64,000 nt of DNA from an uncultured Gammaproteobacteria bacterium (GTDB taxonomy: Bacteria > Pseudomonadota > Gammaproteobacteria > Arenicellales > JAANXG01). The number at the start of each line of letters is the position of its first letter. The first letter of the stretch is position 1. The stretch is from the NCBI GenBank assembly GCA_947258975.1, contig CAMYKK010000005.1:1-64000 (forward strand), written 5' to 3'. A model generated the notes under the pieces. That model was not told where the DNA came from. It searched no databases and saw only the letters and a program-made list of their open reading frames with translations. Both the position numbers and the translations under genes were made by a program. Shown in pieces: positions 20,936-29,423 of this stretch.

Positions 20936-22648
20936 ATGTCGAAAACGATTTGGTTGGGCGCATCGCTGGTTGTTCCGCTTGGTGTATTTGTGGGCCTATC
21001 GGGATATGGGATTTTTCAACCGGCACGCATCGAATATCTGTTCAGCAACTTCGCGTACTACATTATCTTAGGCGTATGCATAGTATGGGTATCGCACACG
21101 ATACGGATTTATAAAAAGAACGCGTGTTTATGCAAACGGTTACTACAATCCAGCTGGAAAGGATTGATAATTTGTCTGTTGATCACGGTGTCGTTGTGCA
21201 GCGCAGTTAAACCGCATTTTAGAGTGCTTGATGATGAGACCAGTCTTCTGAGTGTATCCAATTCGATGACACGTGAGCACAAGGCGCTCGGCGTCACTCA
21301 GGCGAAGTATTCATTGAATCGTGACTACATCGTACTCGAACAATACGTTCCCAAACGACCGCTTTTATTCCCCTTTTTCGTGCATCTAACGCATCTAATA
21401 CGCGGGCAGCAATGGCAAAATGGATTTCTATTAAACGCTATCCTGCTGTTTGCGTGCCTGGCTCTCATATACCTGGCACTGCGAATTCAACTCAATGACT
21501 GGGGCGCTTTGGCCGGGGTGTTGCTTTTGTTGACAAACCCGATTTTCATTATCAGCGCACGCTCCTCCGGTTTTGATTTTCTGTCTGTCTTTTTTTTCCT
21601 GCTTTCTCTTATTGGCGTTTATATTTTTCTTCGTAAACCCAATTCAGAGTCGTTCGGCTTTCTATGGAGCACCTTGTTGATGTTTTCGCATATCCGCTAC
21701 GAAAACATCTACTTGCTATTTGTAGTTGCGGCGTTGGCGTTCATATTGAAGGCTTTTCGCAGGGAGCATCTAAAAAACAATGTTCAGTTACTCGCATGGA
21801 CTCCCACTTTATTGTTGCCATATATATGGCAGATTTATCTCTCCAAGTCATTTTTTGGTGATGGCGTAGTAAGCAGGGCTTTTGGCTTTGATTACTTGCT
21901 GGCGAACACAAAGCGCTTCGTCATCAGCCAAGGGAACCTATCGTCAATATTTGACAGCGCACTTTCTGATTTCGCGGTCCCGACCGCGGCGATTCTTGGC
22001 ATCTTGATTGTGTTCTTCAGTTTGCGTCGTGTTTTGCGTTTCGCAAACGAAGTGAACTATAAATATTTCACCTTCTTGCTGGTCGCAAGCGGTACTCACC
22101 TATTGATACTGTTGGGTTTTTACTTCGGAGATATCACGCTGACTTATATGCAAAGAATTTATTTGCCAGTCTTCAGTCTTCTCGCCCTCGCGCCATTGTT
22201 GCTGCCGTGGGTGCTCGGGCCATGGATCAATACCCGACATATTTTTATTGCTGCTGTCATATTATTTATTGTCTATCTGCCGATCAGCCTCAATCCACAG
22301 CGCACCGGATTGTTATACCCCGATTTGGAATTTCAAATCGAGTTTCTGCGTTCCTATAATCCACGCACGATTCTGATTATGACCGCACGCCCGGTACGCC
22401 TGAATGCGCTCGGGTATGGCGCTATCAATTTTGACTACGCAAATAAGCACAAGGAAACGGTGCTCGGGGACATGCAAACACACGCCTTCAGCAATGTATT
22501 AGCGTTTCAGCGTATTAAGATCGAGCCCAAAGTGGTCGAGGAAAGTGAACGGCTTGATGCTGAGTTCTTGCTGGAGCCCATGGCCACATTTCGCGTCAGC
22601 CCAGGGCACCAGATGCGCGTCTCGCGTGTGACGACCATGTCACAATGA
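20936..22648 (+). CDS. GT-C type membrane glycosyltransferase-like protein
   Basis: A 570-residue integral membrane protein with about eleven hydrophobic helices. After the first helices comes an acidic pair in FRVLDDETSLLS, placed like the metal/donor-binding motif of GT-C enzymes (PMT/ArnT families). A non-membrane C-terminal segment of about 100 residues follows. Such enzymes transfer sugars from polyprenyl-phosphate donors on the periplasmic side. Start: ATG at 20936 (MSKTIWLG), because upstream codons in the same frame fall in repeat and debris sequence. The gene stands alone; substrate and acceptor are unknown. Confidence 0.65.
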   Translation: MSKTIWLGASLVVPLGVFVGLSGYGIFQPARIEYLFSNFAYYIILGVCIVWVSHTIRIYKKNACLCKRLLQSSWKGLIICLLITVSLCSAVKPHFRVLDDETSLLSVSNSMTREHKALGVTQAKYSLNRDYIVLEQYVPKRPLLFPFFVHLTHLIRGQQWQNGFLLNAILLFACLALIYLALRIQLNDWGALAGVLLLLTNPIFIISARSSGFDFLSVFFFLLSLIGVYIFLRKPNSESFGFLWSTLLMFSHIRYENIYLLFVVAALAFILKAFRREHLKNNVQLLAWTPTLLLPYIWQIYLSKSFFGDGVVSRAFGFDYLLANTKRFVISQGNLSSIFDSALSDFAVPTAAILGILIVFFSLRRVLRFANEVNYKYFTFLLVASGTHLLILLGFYFGDITLTYMQRIYLPVFSLLALAPLLLPWVLGPWINTRHIFIAAVILFIVYLPISLNPQRTGLLYPDLEFQIEFLRSYNPRTILIMTARPVRLNALGYGAINFDYANKHKETVLGDMQTHAFSNVLAFQRIKIEPKVVEESERLDAEFLLEPMATFRVSPGHQMRVSRVTTMSQ

Positions 22649-22991
22649 AAAAGGCACTCGGCACAAACATGTCCGCTCAGCGTACGGGCATTGTGTCCAC
22701 GAGGATGAGCGATTGATGACTGGTCTGACCCATAACCGGCAAATCCGGCCCCCTCTAAATGTCACCAGTACAGTATTCTGCTAGCAGACCGGCGTGAGCG
22801 GGTTAGCGCACGGCTTGCCTTGACAGTTCAGCGATCCTGCGAAGGACGTTGAAAACTAAGAAACTTTCCCCCATATTCACAGCCACGTTACGGAACTTTT
22901 AAGGTTCTTGAACTTTCTGCAAGAACCCGTATCCTAACACCATGATGAATGCCATTTAATTGATCAAGTCGACACTGCACTTGGAGGTTTC
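22649..22991. other. Intergenic region upstream of the BAX inhibitor gene
   Basis: 343 nt without a gene. The last 100 nt hold an inverted repeat and promoter-like elements (22903-22935); the ribosome site TTGGAGG lies just before the ATG at 22992. Nothing was recognised in the first 200 nt. Confidence 0.6.
22903..22935 (+). promoter_or_regulatory. Promoter with inverted repeat; sigma-32-like elements
   Basis: GGTTCTTG (22903-22910) and CAAGAACC (22920-22927) form a perfect 8-bp inverted repeat. CTTGAAC (22907-22913), a 12-bp gap and CCCGTAT (22926-22932) resemble the heat-shock sigma-32 pattern. A sigma-70 reading (TTGAAC, 16 bp, TATCCT at 22930-22935) is also possible. Either would serve the gene at 22992. 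Confidence 0.45.
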
Positions 22992-23666
22992 ATGAACGTA
23001 GATAGGCTTCGTACGGCCGTTGCACAACCGGCGCCTTCGGCTCTGATTGTCAACAAAGTCCTGAAAAACACTTACGCCCTGTTGTCGATGACGCTGCTTT
23101 TCAGTGCCGCGGTAGCCGGGGTATCCATGGCGTTAAATTGGCCGCACCCCGGCTTGGTGTTAACGCTGGTGGGTTACTTCGGACTACTGTTCCTGACATC
23201 CCGTTTTCGTAATTCCGGGTGGGGCCTGGTGTTGGTATTTGCGCTGACCGGTTTTATGGGGCTGACTCTGGGGCCCATCGTCAGCTATTACTTGAACACG
23301 CTTCCAAACGGGCATCAATTGGTCATGATGGCAATGGGGGGGACCGGTATCATTTTCTTGGGATTGTCCGGTTATGTGCTGACTACCGGCAAAGACTTCA
23401 GCTTTATCGCTGGGTTTTTGTTTTCCGGCATCTTGGTTGCTTTTTTAGCAGGTTTGGGGGCGGTTCTTTTCGGCATACCGGCATTATCTTTAGCCGTGTC
23501 TGCGATGTTCGTACTCCTGATGTCCGGATTAATCCTCTATCAAACCAGTCAAATCGTTCACGGTGGTGAAACCAACTACATAATGGCCACGGTCACACTT
23601 TTCGTCGCCATTTTTAATCTGTTTACCAGCCTGTTGCATTTGCTCGGAATTTTCGGCGACGAGTAG
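22992..23666 (+). CDS. BAX inhibitor-1 family protein (YccA/YbhL type)
   Basis: A 224-residue inner-membrane protein with seven hydrophobic helices spread over residues 25-222, and the family's central GLTLGPIVSYY region. E. coli relatives include YccA, a modulator of the FtsH protease, and YbhL. The N-terminus has the family-typical NKVLKNTYALLSMTLLFSA. It has a strong ribosome site (GGAGG) and its own promoter region. A strong hairpin shared with the convergent wecA-like gene ends the transcript. Confidence 0.9.
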   Translation: MNVDRLRTAVAQPAPSALIVNKVLKNTYALLSMTLLFSAAVAGVSMALNWPHPGLVLTLVGYFGLLFLTSRFRNSGWGLVLVFALTGFMGLTLGPIVSYYLNTLPNGHQLVMMAMGGTGIIFLGLSGYVLTTGKDFSFIAGFLFSGILVAFLAGLGAVLFGIPALSLAVSAMFVLLMSGLILYQTSQIVHGGETNYIMATVTLFVAIFNLFTSLLHLLGIFGDE

Positions 23667-23691
23667 TCTTCGCAGTATTTCATACGGTATG

Positions 23692-23716
23692 AGCCCCGGA
23701 CCTTGCGTCCGGGGCT
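23692..23716. terminator. Shared hairpin between convergent genes
   Basis: AGCCCCGGAC (23692-23701) and GTCCGGGGCT (23707-23716) form a perfect 10-bp GC-rich stem with a 5-nt loop. It lies 25 nt after the BAX inhibitor gene and 4 nt after the stop of the convergent wecA-like gene. T-runs are poor on both sides, so efficiency is uncertain, but placement is typical of a bidirectional terminator. Confidence 0.75.
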
Positions 23717-23720
23717 TGCG

Positions 23721-24767
23721 TTATTGATCAGGCCGCGCATGAGCCCGCGCACTGATCTTTTTATCCGCCAGTTGCATTACAAGCAAGTAAAAGAAAAACG
23801 CGACGAGAAAACCAATAAACATCATATTGTCTGGAACATTTGCGTACCAACCAACGATGCCCACCGCGGCAAAAGCCAGCGCACTTCCAATGGCGATCAT
23901 CAATGTCTGGTTGACAGTGCATCCGAGTGCCAATAGATAGTGATGATAATGGGCGAGATCGGCCTGAAACGGCGACCGCCCCTTAATCGCTCTCCTTACC
24001 AAGGAACCGACGGCGTCGAATAAAGGAACTGCTGTAATCCACAGCGCCGTGACGGGAGCCATGGCGCGCCCCTCGCCTTGTGACAAGTTAATCAAGAACC
24101 ATGACAGGGTAAGACCGAGCCACATACTCCCGGCATCGCCCATAAATATGCGCGCTCTTTGGTACCCAAAGATACGCGCGTTGAATAAAAGGAAAGCACC
24201 GACGGCAGACGCTAGGATCATCAAAATATTCACATCCTGAGTATTGCCGGCAATTCCAGCGACTAGGATCAAGGACAGGAGCGTTACCAGTGTCAGCCCC
24301 CCCGCAAGGCCATCCATGCCATCAGACATGTTCAATGCATTGATCACTCCGACTGTGCCGAACAGCGTCAATGCAACTGACCAACGGTTCAGGGGCAGTA
24401 GTTGTTGAGAAATCAGGGACCCGAGATCGTCTATTATCACACCGCCGGCTTTGATCATTATCGCAGCCGCAATCAGTTGCCCTACAAACCTGAAGAAGTA
24501 GGTAGTTTTATGGCGATCGTCCCAAATACCTATGGCCAGCATTAACCCGCCCGCTGCAACAAGCGGTGCCGTAAAGGACCAATCTGAGCTACACCACGCG
24601 AGCCCGGCGATAAAGCCCACAAACATGGAGATTCCGCCAACACTCGCGGTCTCCTTAGTATGCCGCCGGTGGTCGCCTGGGTAATCGAGTAATTGCCATT
24701 TGTCGGCCCGTGGAATCAAGAATGCGACGGACGCAATTGTCGTGAGGACGGTAATCAGATAAGCCAT
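23721..24767 (-). CDS. WecA-type undecaprenyl-phosphate sugar-1-phosphate transferase
   Basis: An initiating enzyme that puts a (probably N-acetylhexosamine) sugar-1-phosphate on undecaprenyl phosphate. With the start at ATG 24767 (MAYLITVL) it has 348 residues and about eleven helices. Family motifs are GIWDDRHKT (the metal-binding DD), NALNMSDGMDGLAGG, FMGDAGSMWLG and the cytoplasmic HYHHYLLALG. It is the last gene of the 31-kb minus-strand polysaccharide locus, an unusual place for the initiating transferase. The DUF5989 gene is 67 nt upstream. E. coli WecA uses GlcNAc-1-P; the sugar here is not determined. Confidence 0.88.
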   Translation of the reverse strand: MAYLITVLTTIASVAFLIPRADKWQLLDYPGDHRRHTKETASVGGISMFVGFIAGLAWCSSDWSFTAPLVAAGGLMLAIGIWDDRHKTTYFFRFVGQLIAAAIMIKAGGVIIDDLGSLISQQLLPLNRWSVALTLFGTVGVINALNMSDGMDGLAGGLTLVTLLSLILVAGIAGNTQDVNILMILASAVGAFLLFNARIFGYQRARIFMGDAGSMWLGLTLSWFLINLSQGEGRAMAPVTALWITAVPLFDAVGSLVRRAIKGRSPFQADLAHYHHYLLALGCTVNQTLMIAIGSALAFAAVGIVGWYANVPDNMMFIGFLVAFFFYLLVMQLADKKISARAHARPDQ

Positions 24768-24834
24768 AAAAAACAAGCGCCCCGCGACTATGGGGGGCGC
24801 CGTTACTAATGTAAGAATCTCGTTACTGGAACAC

Positions 24835-24987
24835 TTAAAATAACGTGTAAATAAATGGTGCCATTGCTGATCCTTGCGCGAATACCAATAGAGCACCCAG
24901 CAACAACAATACAATAATTATAGGCGCAAGCCAAAATTTCTTCCGCTCTCTCATAAAATCCCAAAGATCTCGCAAAAACTCTGTCAT
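24835..24987 (-). CDS. DUF5989 small membrane protein
   Basis: A 50-codon gene starting at ATG 24987. The product begins MTEFLRDLWDFMRERKKFWL, followed by one membrane helix (about 20-37) and ends SAMAPFIYTLF. This is the pattern of the DUF5989 family, known to occur beside NodU/CmcH carbamoyltransferases, and the next gene upstream is exactly that. Its function is unknown. The single helix preceded by a basic RERKK stretch suggests an N-in inner-membrane peptide. In related loci a longer SxtJ-type membrane protein often accompanies it; none is seen here. Confidence 0.8.
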   Translation of the reverse strand: MTEFLRDLWDFMRERKKFWLAPIIIVLLLLGALLVFAQGSAMAPFIYTLF

Positions 24988-25023
24988 GTTAAATCTATTC
25001 CCCCGTTATCTGCGCAAAATATC

Positions 25024-26769
25024 TCAATCTCTGGAAACAAGATAGTTCCCTAGGACCAACAGGTCCATATTAGTCCGTAAAAAGCAATTCAAGGCTTCTT
25101 CCGGCCTGCATACGATCGGTTCATTCTCATTAAATGACGTATTCAGCACTAGTGGAATACCAGTTCTTGCAGCGAAATATTTAATGAGTCGATAAAATCG
25201 CGGATTGGTATGTTTATATACCGTCTGCAATCTACCAGAACCGTCTATATGCGTCACAGCGGGAATCTGCGTTCTTTTATCTGCCCGCACCGGATACACC
25301 TTCATCATAAACGGTACATCATCATCTACTTCAAACCAATCCTTTACGGACTCCCTGAGGACCGAGGGGGCAAAAGGCCGAAACGATTCGCGCCTCTTTA
25401 TACTTTTGTTAAGGACAGCTTTCATATCCGCTCTTCTGGGATCGCATAAAATAGACCGATTACCTAACGCGCGCGGACCCCATTCCATTCGACCCTGGAA
25501 CCAACCGATCACCTTGCCGTCTGCTATTAATCCCGCTACGTGGCTACAAAGTTCATCTTCGCCTACCGCTAGTTCTATGGCGCATTTCGCAGCCGACAGT
25601 CTGTGTTTTTCCTGATCGAGCAGTTGACGAATATCCGCGTCCGAATAAGCGGGCCCCCAGTAGGCGTGCTCCATAACAAATCTTGTTGCATCCCGGTTCA
25701 ATCGATGCCAAGTCACGAACGCCGCCCCAATCGCTCCTCCGGCATCGCCTGCAGCCGAATGAACATATATATCTCGAAATTTCGTCTTTTCCCTGATCTT
25801 GCCGTTGGCAACTGAATTCATTGCACAACCCCCGGCCAATGTTAGCTTATTCGTGTCGTATTGCGCATGAATATTATTGAGCAGATGAAACAATGCTTCC
25901 TCATATACTGCCTGCACTGAACTGGCTATCGCTTTATGTCGATCATCGAGTGGCGCACCTTCGCACCGCGAAGGCCCGAGAAGGGTGATCAGTTCTTGGC
26001 TAAACAAGCGAGAAACCCGCGGTTCGCAATCCACCCATTGATATCCAATCTCGTGTTTCTGATGGCGGAAATATCTCAAATCAAGAGAGAAGGTGCCCGC
26101 ATCATTCAATTTGACTATCTCCCTCATGGCGTCAAGATGCTCAGGTTTACCGTATGAGGCGAGTCCCATGATCTTGTATTCATCTCCATATCGTGAAAAT
26201 CCCAAATACTGCGTCATCGCTTGATAAAATACACCTAGCGAATGCGGAAAACGCACGCGGCCACCGACATGGATATGCTTTCCCTCCCCCACCCCCCAGC
26301 TGGTACTACTGAAATCGCCAAAACCATCCACAGATACTGTCACCGCTACATTAAAAGGCGATACAAGAAAACCAGACGCCAGGTGCGCCAAATGATGCTC
26401 AACGCGGTGAATCTTTGCAGTCGAGAATTGCCCCGGAAATGTCCTTCGTAGGCGTTCCCGTAAAGACTGTCGCCGTGTTCGGGTTCGAATCTTCTCTAAT
26501 AATAACGACCGGCTTGCACCGCCGGAACAAGCGTAACGAAGTTTGGACCAAAAATTGGCGTACGAATTATTGTTGACCGCCACATGGTCTATTTCGTCAA
26601 GGGTAATTTGTTCTGCCGCTAAACAGTAGCGAATGGCTTCTCCGGGAAAGCCAGCCCAATGCTTGATTCTTTGAAATCTCTCTTCTTCCGCCGCGGCGAC
26701 CAATCGTCCGTCTTTCACCAGGCAAGCAGCTGAATCTCCGTGATAGGAATTCAGTCCGATTATATACAT
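25024..26769 (-). CDS. Carbamoyltransferase, NodU/CmcH/TobZ family
   Basis: Transfers a carbamoyl group from carbamoyl phosphate, through carbamoyl-adenylate, to a hydroxyl of a sugar or similar acceptor. The 581-residue length is typical. The N-terminal Kae1-like half starts YIIGLNSYHGDSAACLVKDG and carries a histidine-rich region (HRVEHHLAH). The C-terminal YrdC-like half has GWFQGRMEWGPRALGNRSIL and a final LNTSFNENEPIV segment. In this locus it probably carbamoylates the surface glycan. It is followed 36 nt later by the DUF5989 gene. Confidence 0.92.
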   Translation of the reverse strand: MYIIGLNSYHGDSAACLVKDGRLVAAAEEERFQRIKHWAGFPGEAIRYCLAAEQITLDEIDHVAVNNNSYANFWSKLRYACSGGASRSLLLEKIRTRTRRQSLRERLRRTFPGQFSTAKIHRVEHHLAHLASGFLVSPFNVAVTVSVDGFGDFSSTSWGVGEGKHIHVGGRVRFPHSLGVFYQAMTQYLGFSRYGDEYKIMGLASYGKPEHLDAMREIVKLNDAGTFSLDLRYFRHQKHEIGYQWVDCEPRVSRLFSQELITLLGPSRCEGAPLDDRHKAIASSVQAVYEEALFHLLNNIHAQYDTNKLTLAGGCAMNSVANGKIREKTKFRDIYVHSAAGDAGGAIGAAFVTWHRLNRDATRFVMEHAYWGPAYSDADIRQLLDQEKHRLSAAKCAIELAVGEDELCSHVAGLIADGKVIGWFQGRMEWGPRALGNRSILCDPRRADMKAVLNKSIKRRESFRPFAPSVLRESVKDWFEVDDDVPFMMKVYPVRADKRTQIPAVTHIDGSGRLQTVYKHTNPRFYRLIKYFAARTGIPLVLNTSFNENEPIVCRPEEALNCFLRTNMDLLVLGNYLVSRD

Positions 26770-26795
26770 GAGCTATCCATTTAGTTCGGGCATAC

Positions 26796-27911
26796 CTAAC
26801 GCCGAACCCCAAATGATCTCTTTAGTCTAAGAAAATGTTTCTCGTATGTGTGCCAGCTCAACCATGCAGCCAGAAATGTTATCCCAATACCGATAAGGTA
26901 AAACAGCATCTGTCCCGGGAGTTTTGAACCGGCGATAGTTATAAAATTCGTGGGGCCATAAAACTCGTCTCTGACCAGCGCCCTTAGCGGCAAGTGAAAT
27001 AAATACATAGCATAGCTGTACTTTCCGAATGCCATTAACATTCGGTTATTGAGTATTTTGAGTACTAATGAGTGTTCATTTGACGTTAGCGTTACCACTA
27101 AGATCGATGTAAACATCAGTGCGAACAGCGGTAGCGACATCAATTGGACTTCTTTAAGGGCCCAGTCTAGCCCGTCGAAATAAAGAAACACAATCACGAG
27201 CAGGACGACGGATACACGCATAACCTTGATCGCCAAGCCGCGTAACAATTCCATGTCCAGACCTCTGATGACTACCGCCGCAAGCCCACCGAATGCCAGA
27301 CCTTCCATACGTGCGGGCGTGACAACATAGGTCGCGATCGAGTTGGCCCCCATGGTCATCAGAGCGATCCTTGCAAGAATCGACACAAGAAACATTCCAA
27401 CGCATAGCTTTGCAAACTGCCTTCCGTTCGTTACCAATATCAACAAAGGCCACAGTAAATAGAATTGTTCCTCGATGGCTAAAGACCAGGAAATATCTAA
27501 GATACCGTGCCGAAATTCGCCTGCGTAGGCGATGGAGTAATTCGATAAAAACGTCCAGTACCAGATCTCATCGCCTTGTATCCGTGAGAAATTCGACGAT
27601 TTGGGATGATCAATTAAGGGCAATATCACTAACGAGAAGACCACAATCGCATAGTACAGTGGAAATATCCTCAGCGCTCTTCTCATCCAAAAGTGTCTGA
27701 GATAATGATCTTGCTTTTTTGCATCGAGAAGTATATTGGAGATCAGAAACCCGGATAACACAAAAAAAAGATCTACGCCACACCAGCCGACATTGGCGAT
27801 GTGCACCCATCCCGAATCAACCACGGTGCGAGGGACCAGCAGAGTCATGTGATATATCATGACCAACAAAATCGCTATTCCCCGCAACCCGTCAAGACCG
27901 GCGAATCTCAT
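26796..27911 (-). CDS. Acyltransferase 3 family membrane protein
   Basis: An OafA/NolL-like integral membrane O-acyltransferase, probably acetylating sugars of the glycan. The start at ATG 27911 (MRFAGLDGLRGIAIL) overlaps the upstream methyltransferase stop as ATGA, giving 371 residues; 21 extra in-frame upstream codons are less likely. It has about ten helices. The conserved residues are in GLDGLRGIAILLVMIYH (Arg and His), FFVLSGFLISNIL and SWSLAIEEQFYLLWPL. Confidence 0.9.
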   Translation of the reverse strand: MRFAGLDGLRGIAILLVMIYHMTLLVPRTVVDSGWVHIANVGWCGVDLFFVLSGFLISNILLDAKKQDHYLRHFWMRRALRIFPLYYAIVVFSLVILPLIDHPKSSNFSRIQGDEIWYWTFLSNYSIAYAGEFRHGILDISWSLAIEEQFYLLWPLLILVTNGRQFAKLCVGMFLVSILARIALMTMGANSIATYVVTPARMEGLAFGGLAAVVIRGLDMELLRGLAIKVMRVSVVLLVIVFLYFDGLDWALKEVQLMSLPLFALMFTSILVVTLTSNEHSLVLKILNNRMLMAFGKYSYAMYLFHLPLRALVRDEFYGPTNFITIAGSKLPGQMLFYLIGIGITFLAAWLSWHTYEKHFLRLKRSFGVRR

Positions 27912-28576
27912 GTCTCCATATCGGATGGCATAGAGGGGGGCTGCATTTTTGCCATACAGATCATGCTTTTCCACAGAAACGGCAATCGGCCATAGAACGT
28001 AAATTCTTTGACATCCATACCGTGGCTTTCCAGCAGCCTGGTAAGGGTGCGCACACTAAAAAATTTTATATGTCCCCCATCCCATAGCGGATTTAAATGC
28101 TGATCCATCATTCCAAGCATGGTCAGCGCCAAGTACTTCATGAAGCCGTGATAAGGCGTTGTCAGCAGCAACCATCCCTCGGGCTTCAGCATCCACTTGG
28201 CCATTTCGATAAGATCGGCTGGTCTGTATAGATGTTCTATGACTTCGCTCGATATCACTGCATCGCATGAACTTTGATAAGACTTCTCAATTGGCTCACT
28301 CAAACCAATATCGGCGCATATGAAATGCGAAGACTTCCCATAGTGTTCCCGAGCCGCGGATATGCCCGAGGGCGACGCATCAATGCCAAATGCATTAAAA
28401 CCGGCTGCCGTTAATCGATGGGTAAGATAACCATTGCCACAACCAAGATCACAGATATCCTTAAGACTTTCTATTTTATTAAGTTCAAAAATAATCTTAT
28501 CGGCCAAAAGCTGTCCGTCGATCCCGCTTGGATTTTCACCATCGCGATATACATATTCTTTGTAGTGCCTTGTCAA
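27908..28576 (-). CDS. Class I SAM-dependent methyltransferase
   Basis: A 222-residue methyltransferase of the UbiG/class I fold. Motif I is DICDLGCGNGYLTHRL near residue 40, with GFNAFGIDASPSG (motif II) and a post-I region CDAVISSEVIEHLY. The C-terminal part is short and basic. It is the gene immediately upstream of the acyltransferase, overlapping it by four bases, so the two are translationally coupled. A sugar or lipid-linked glycan is the likely substrate, by context only. Confidence 0.85.
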   Translation of the reverse strand: MTRHYKEYVYRDGENPSGIDGQLLADKIIFELNKIESLKDICDLGCGNGYLTHRLTAAGFNAFGIDASPSGISAAREHYGKSSHFICADIGLSEPIEKSYQSSCDAVISSEVIEHLYRPADLIEMAKWMLKPEGWLLLTTPYHGFMKYLALTMLGMMDQHLNPLWDGGHIKFFSVRTLTRLLESHGMDVKEFTFYGRLPFLWKSMICMAKMQPPSMPSDMET

Positions 28577-28586
28577 TTAAAAACCG

Positions 28587-29423
28587 TTAACGCTTGTTGT
28601 TTTGCTTGGAAAGGTCATATTTTTTTATTGTTATCATCCCCTGGTACATGGATCGCATCAGGCAATACGTCAATCCTTCTCTGCCGTCAAGAAAACCTCT
28701 CCGCCAGATATAGCTGTACAGGAAGTACCACACAGCGCGCGCGGGAAGAGCCCATGTTAGTCGTTTTAGGGCCGCCCGTCGTAATACTGGATCCTGTGAA
28801 ATGATGTCCGAAATACGCATAGGTCCACTTTGCTGATCAACTTCATATTGTGCCTCTCTTCGAGAGTATGCATTCTGCCGATCGAACCAAGCATCAATAT
28901 CTTTACGGTTTTCATCAATAATATCGCAATCCAGAACGCCAATTTTACCTTGTACGATCTGCGTTTCGGCATGGCCCCGATTGACATAACGCACCTTGTC
29001 GTCTCGTACCAGGCGCACTACCCAAGTCGGATAGAGACTGCTGTGTTTTAGCCATTTTCCCCATAGAAAAAATCTTCTTTTCACCCGAAAAGCGCACACG
29101 TCCAGGTCACTACGCGATACTTTTCCTAGTATTTCCCGAGCCAACTCATCGGATACTTGCTCGTCGGCGTCAAGCATCAGAACCCAAGAATATTTTCGCT
29201 CAATGTTGTCCAAAGCCCAGTTCCGTTGTGATCCGAAACCTTCAAACTGATGTTGAAACACTCGCACATTATGTCTTTTACATATTTCTATCGTATTGTC
29301 TTTGCTGTACGAATCGACAACCACAATGTCGTCAGTCCATTGCAGACTGTCAAGGCACACCGGAAGGTTCTCCTCTTCATCTAAGGTGAAAACGAAAACG
29401 GAGACGTTGTTACCTCCTGTCAT
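28587..29423 (-). CDS. Glycosyltransferase family 2 (WaaE/KdtX-like)
   Basis: A 278-residue GT-A enzyme. The N-terminal nucleotide-sugar fold contains VFVFTLDEEENLPVCLDSL, DDIVVVDSYSKDNT and the metal-binding LMLDADEQV. The FGSQRNWALD segment is typical of the WaaE/KdtX (LPS inner-core beta-1,4-glucosyltransferase) subgroup. The C-terminal region YIWRRGFLDGREGLTYC is also characteristic. Its ATG at 29423 overlaps the previous stop by one base. Donor and acceptor are unproven. Confidence 0.85.
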   Translation of the reverse strand: MTGGNNVSVFVFTLDEEENLPVCLDSLQWTDDIVVVDSYSKDNTIEICKRHNVRVFQHQFEGFGSQRNWALDNIERKYSWVLMLDADEQVSDELAREILGKVSRSDLDVCAFRVKRRFFLWGKWLKHSSLYPTWVVRLVRDDKVRYVNRGHAETQIVQGKIGVLDCDIIDENRKDIDAWFDRQNAYSRREAQYEVDQQSGPMRISDIISQDPVLRRAALKRLTWALPARAVWYFLYSYIWRRGFLDGREGLTYCLMRSMYQGMITIKKYDLSKQNNKR

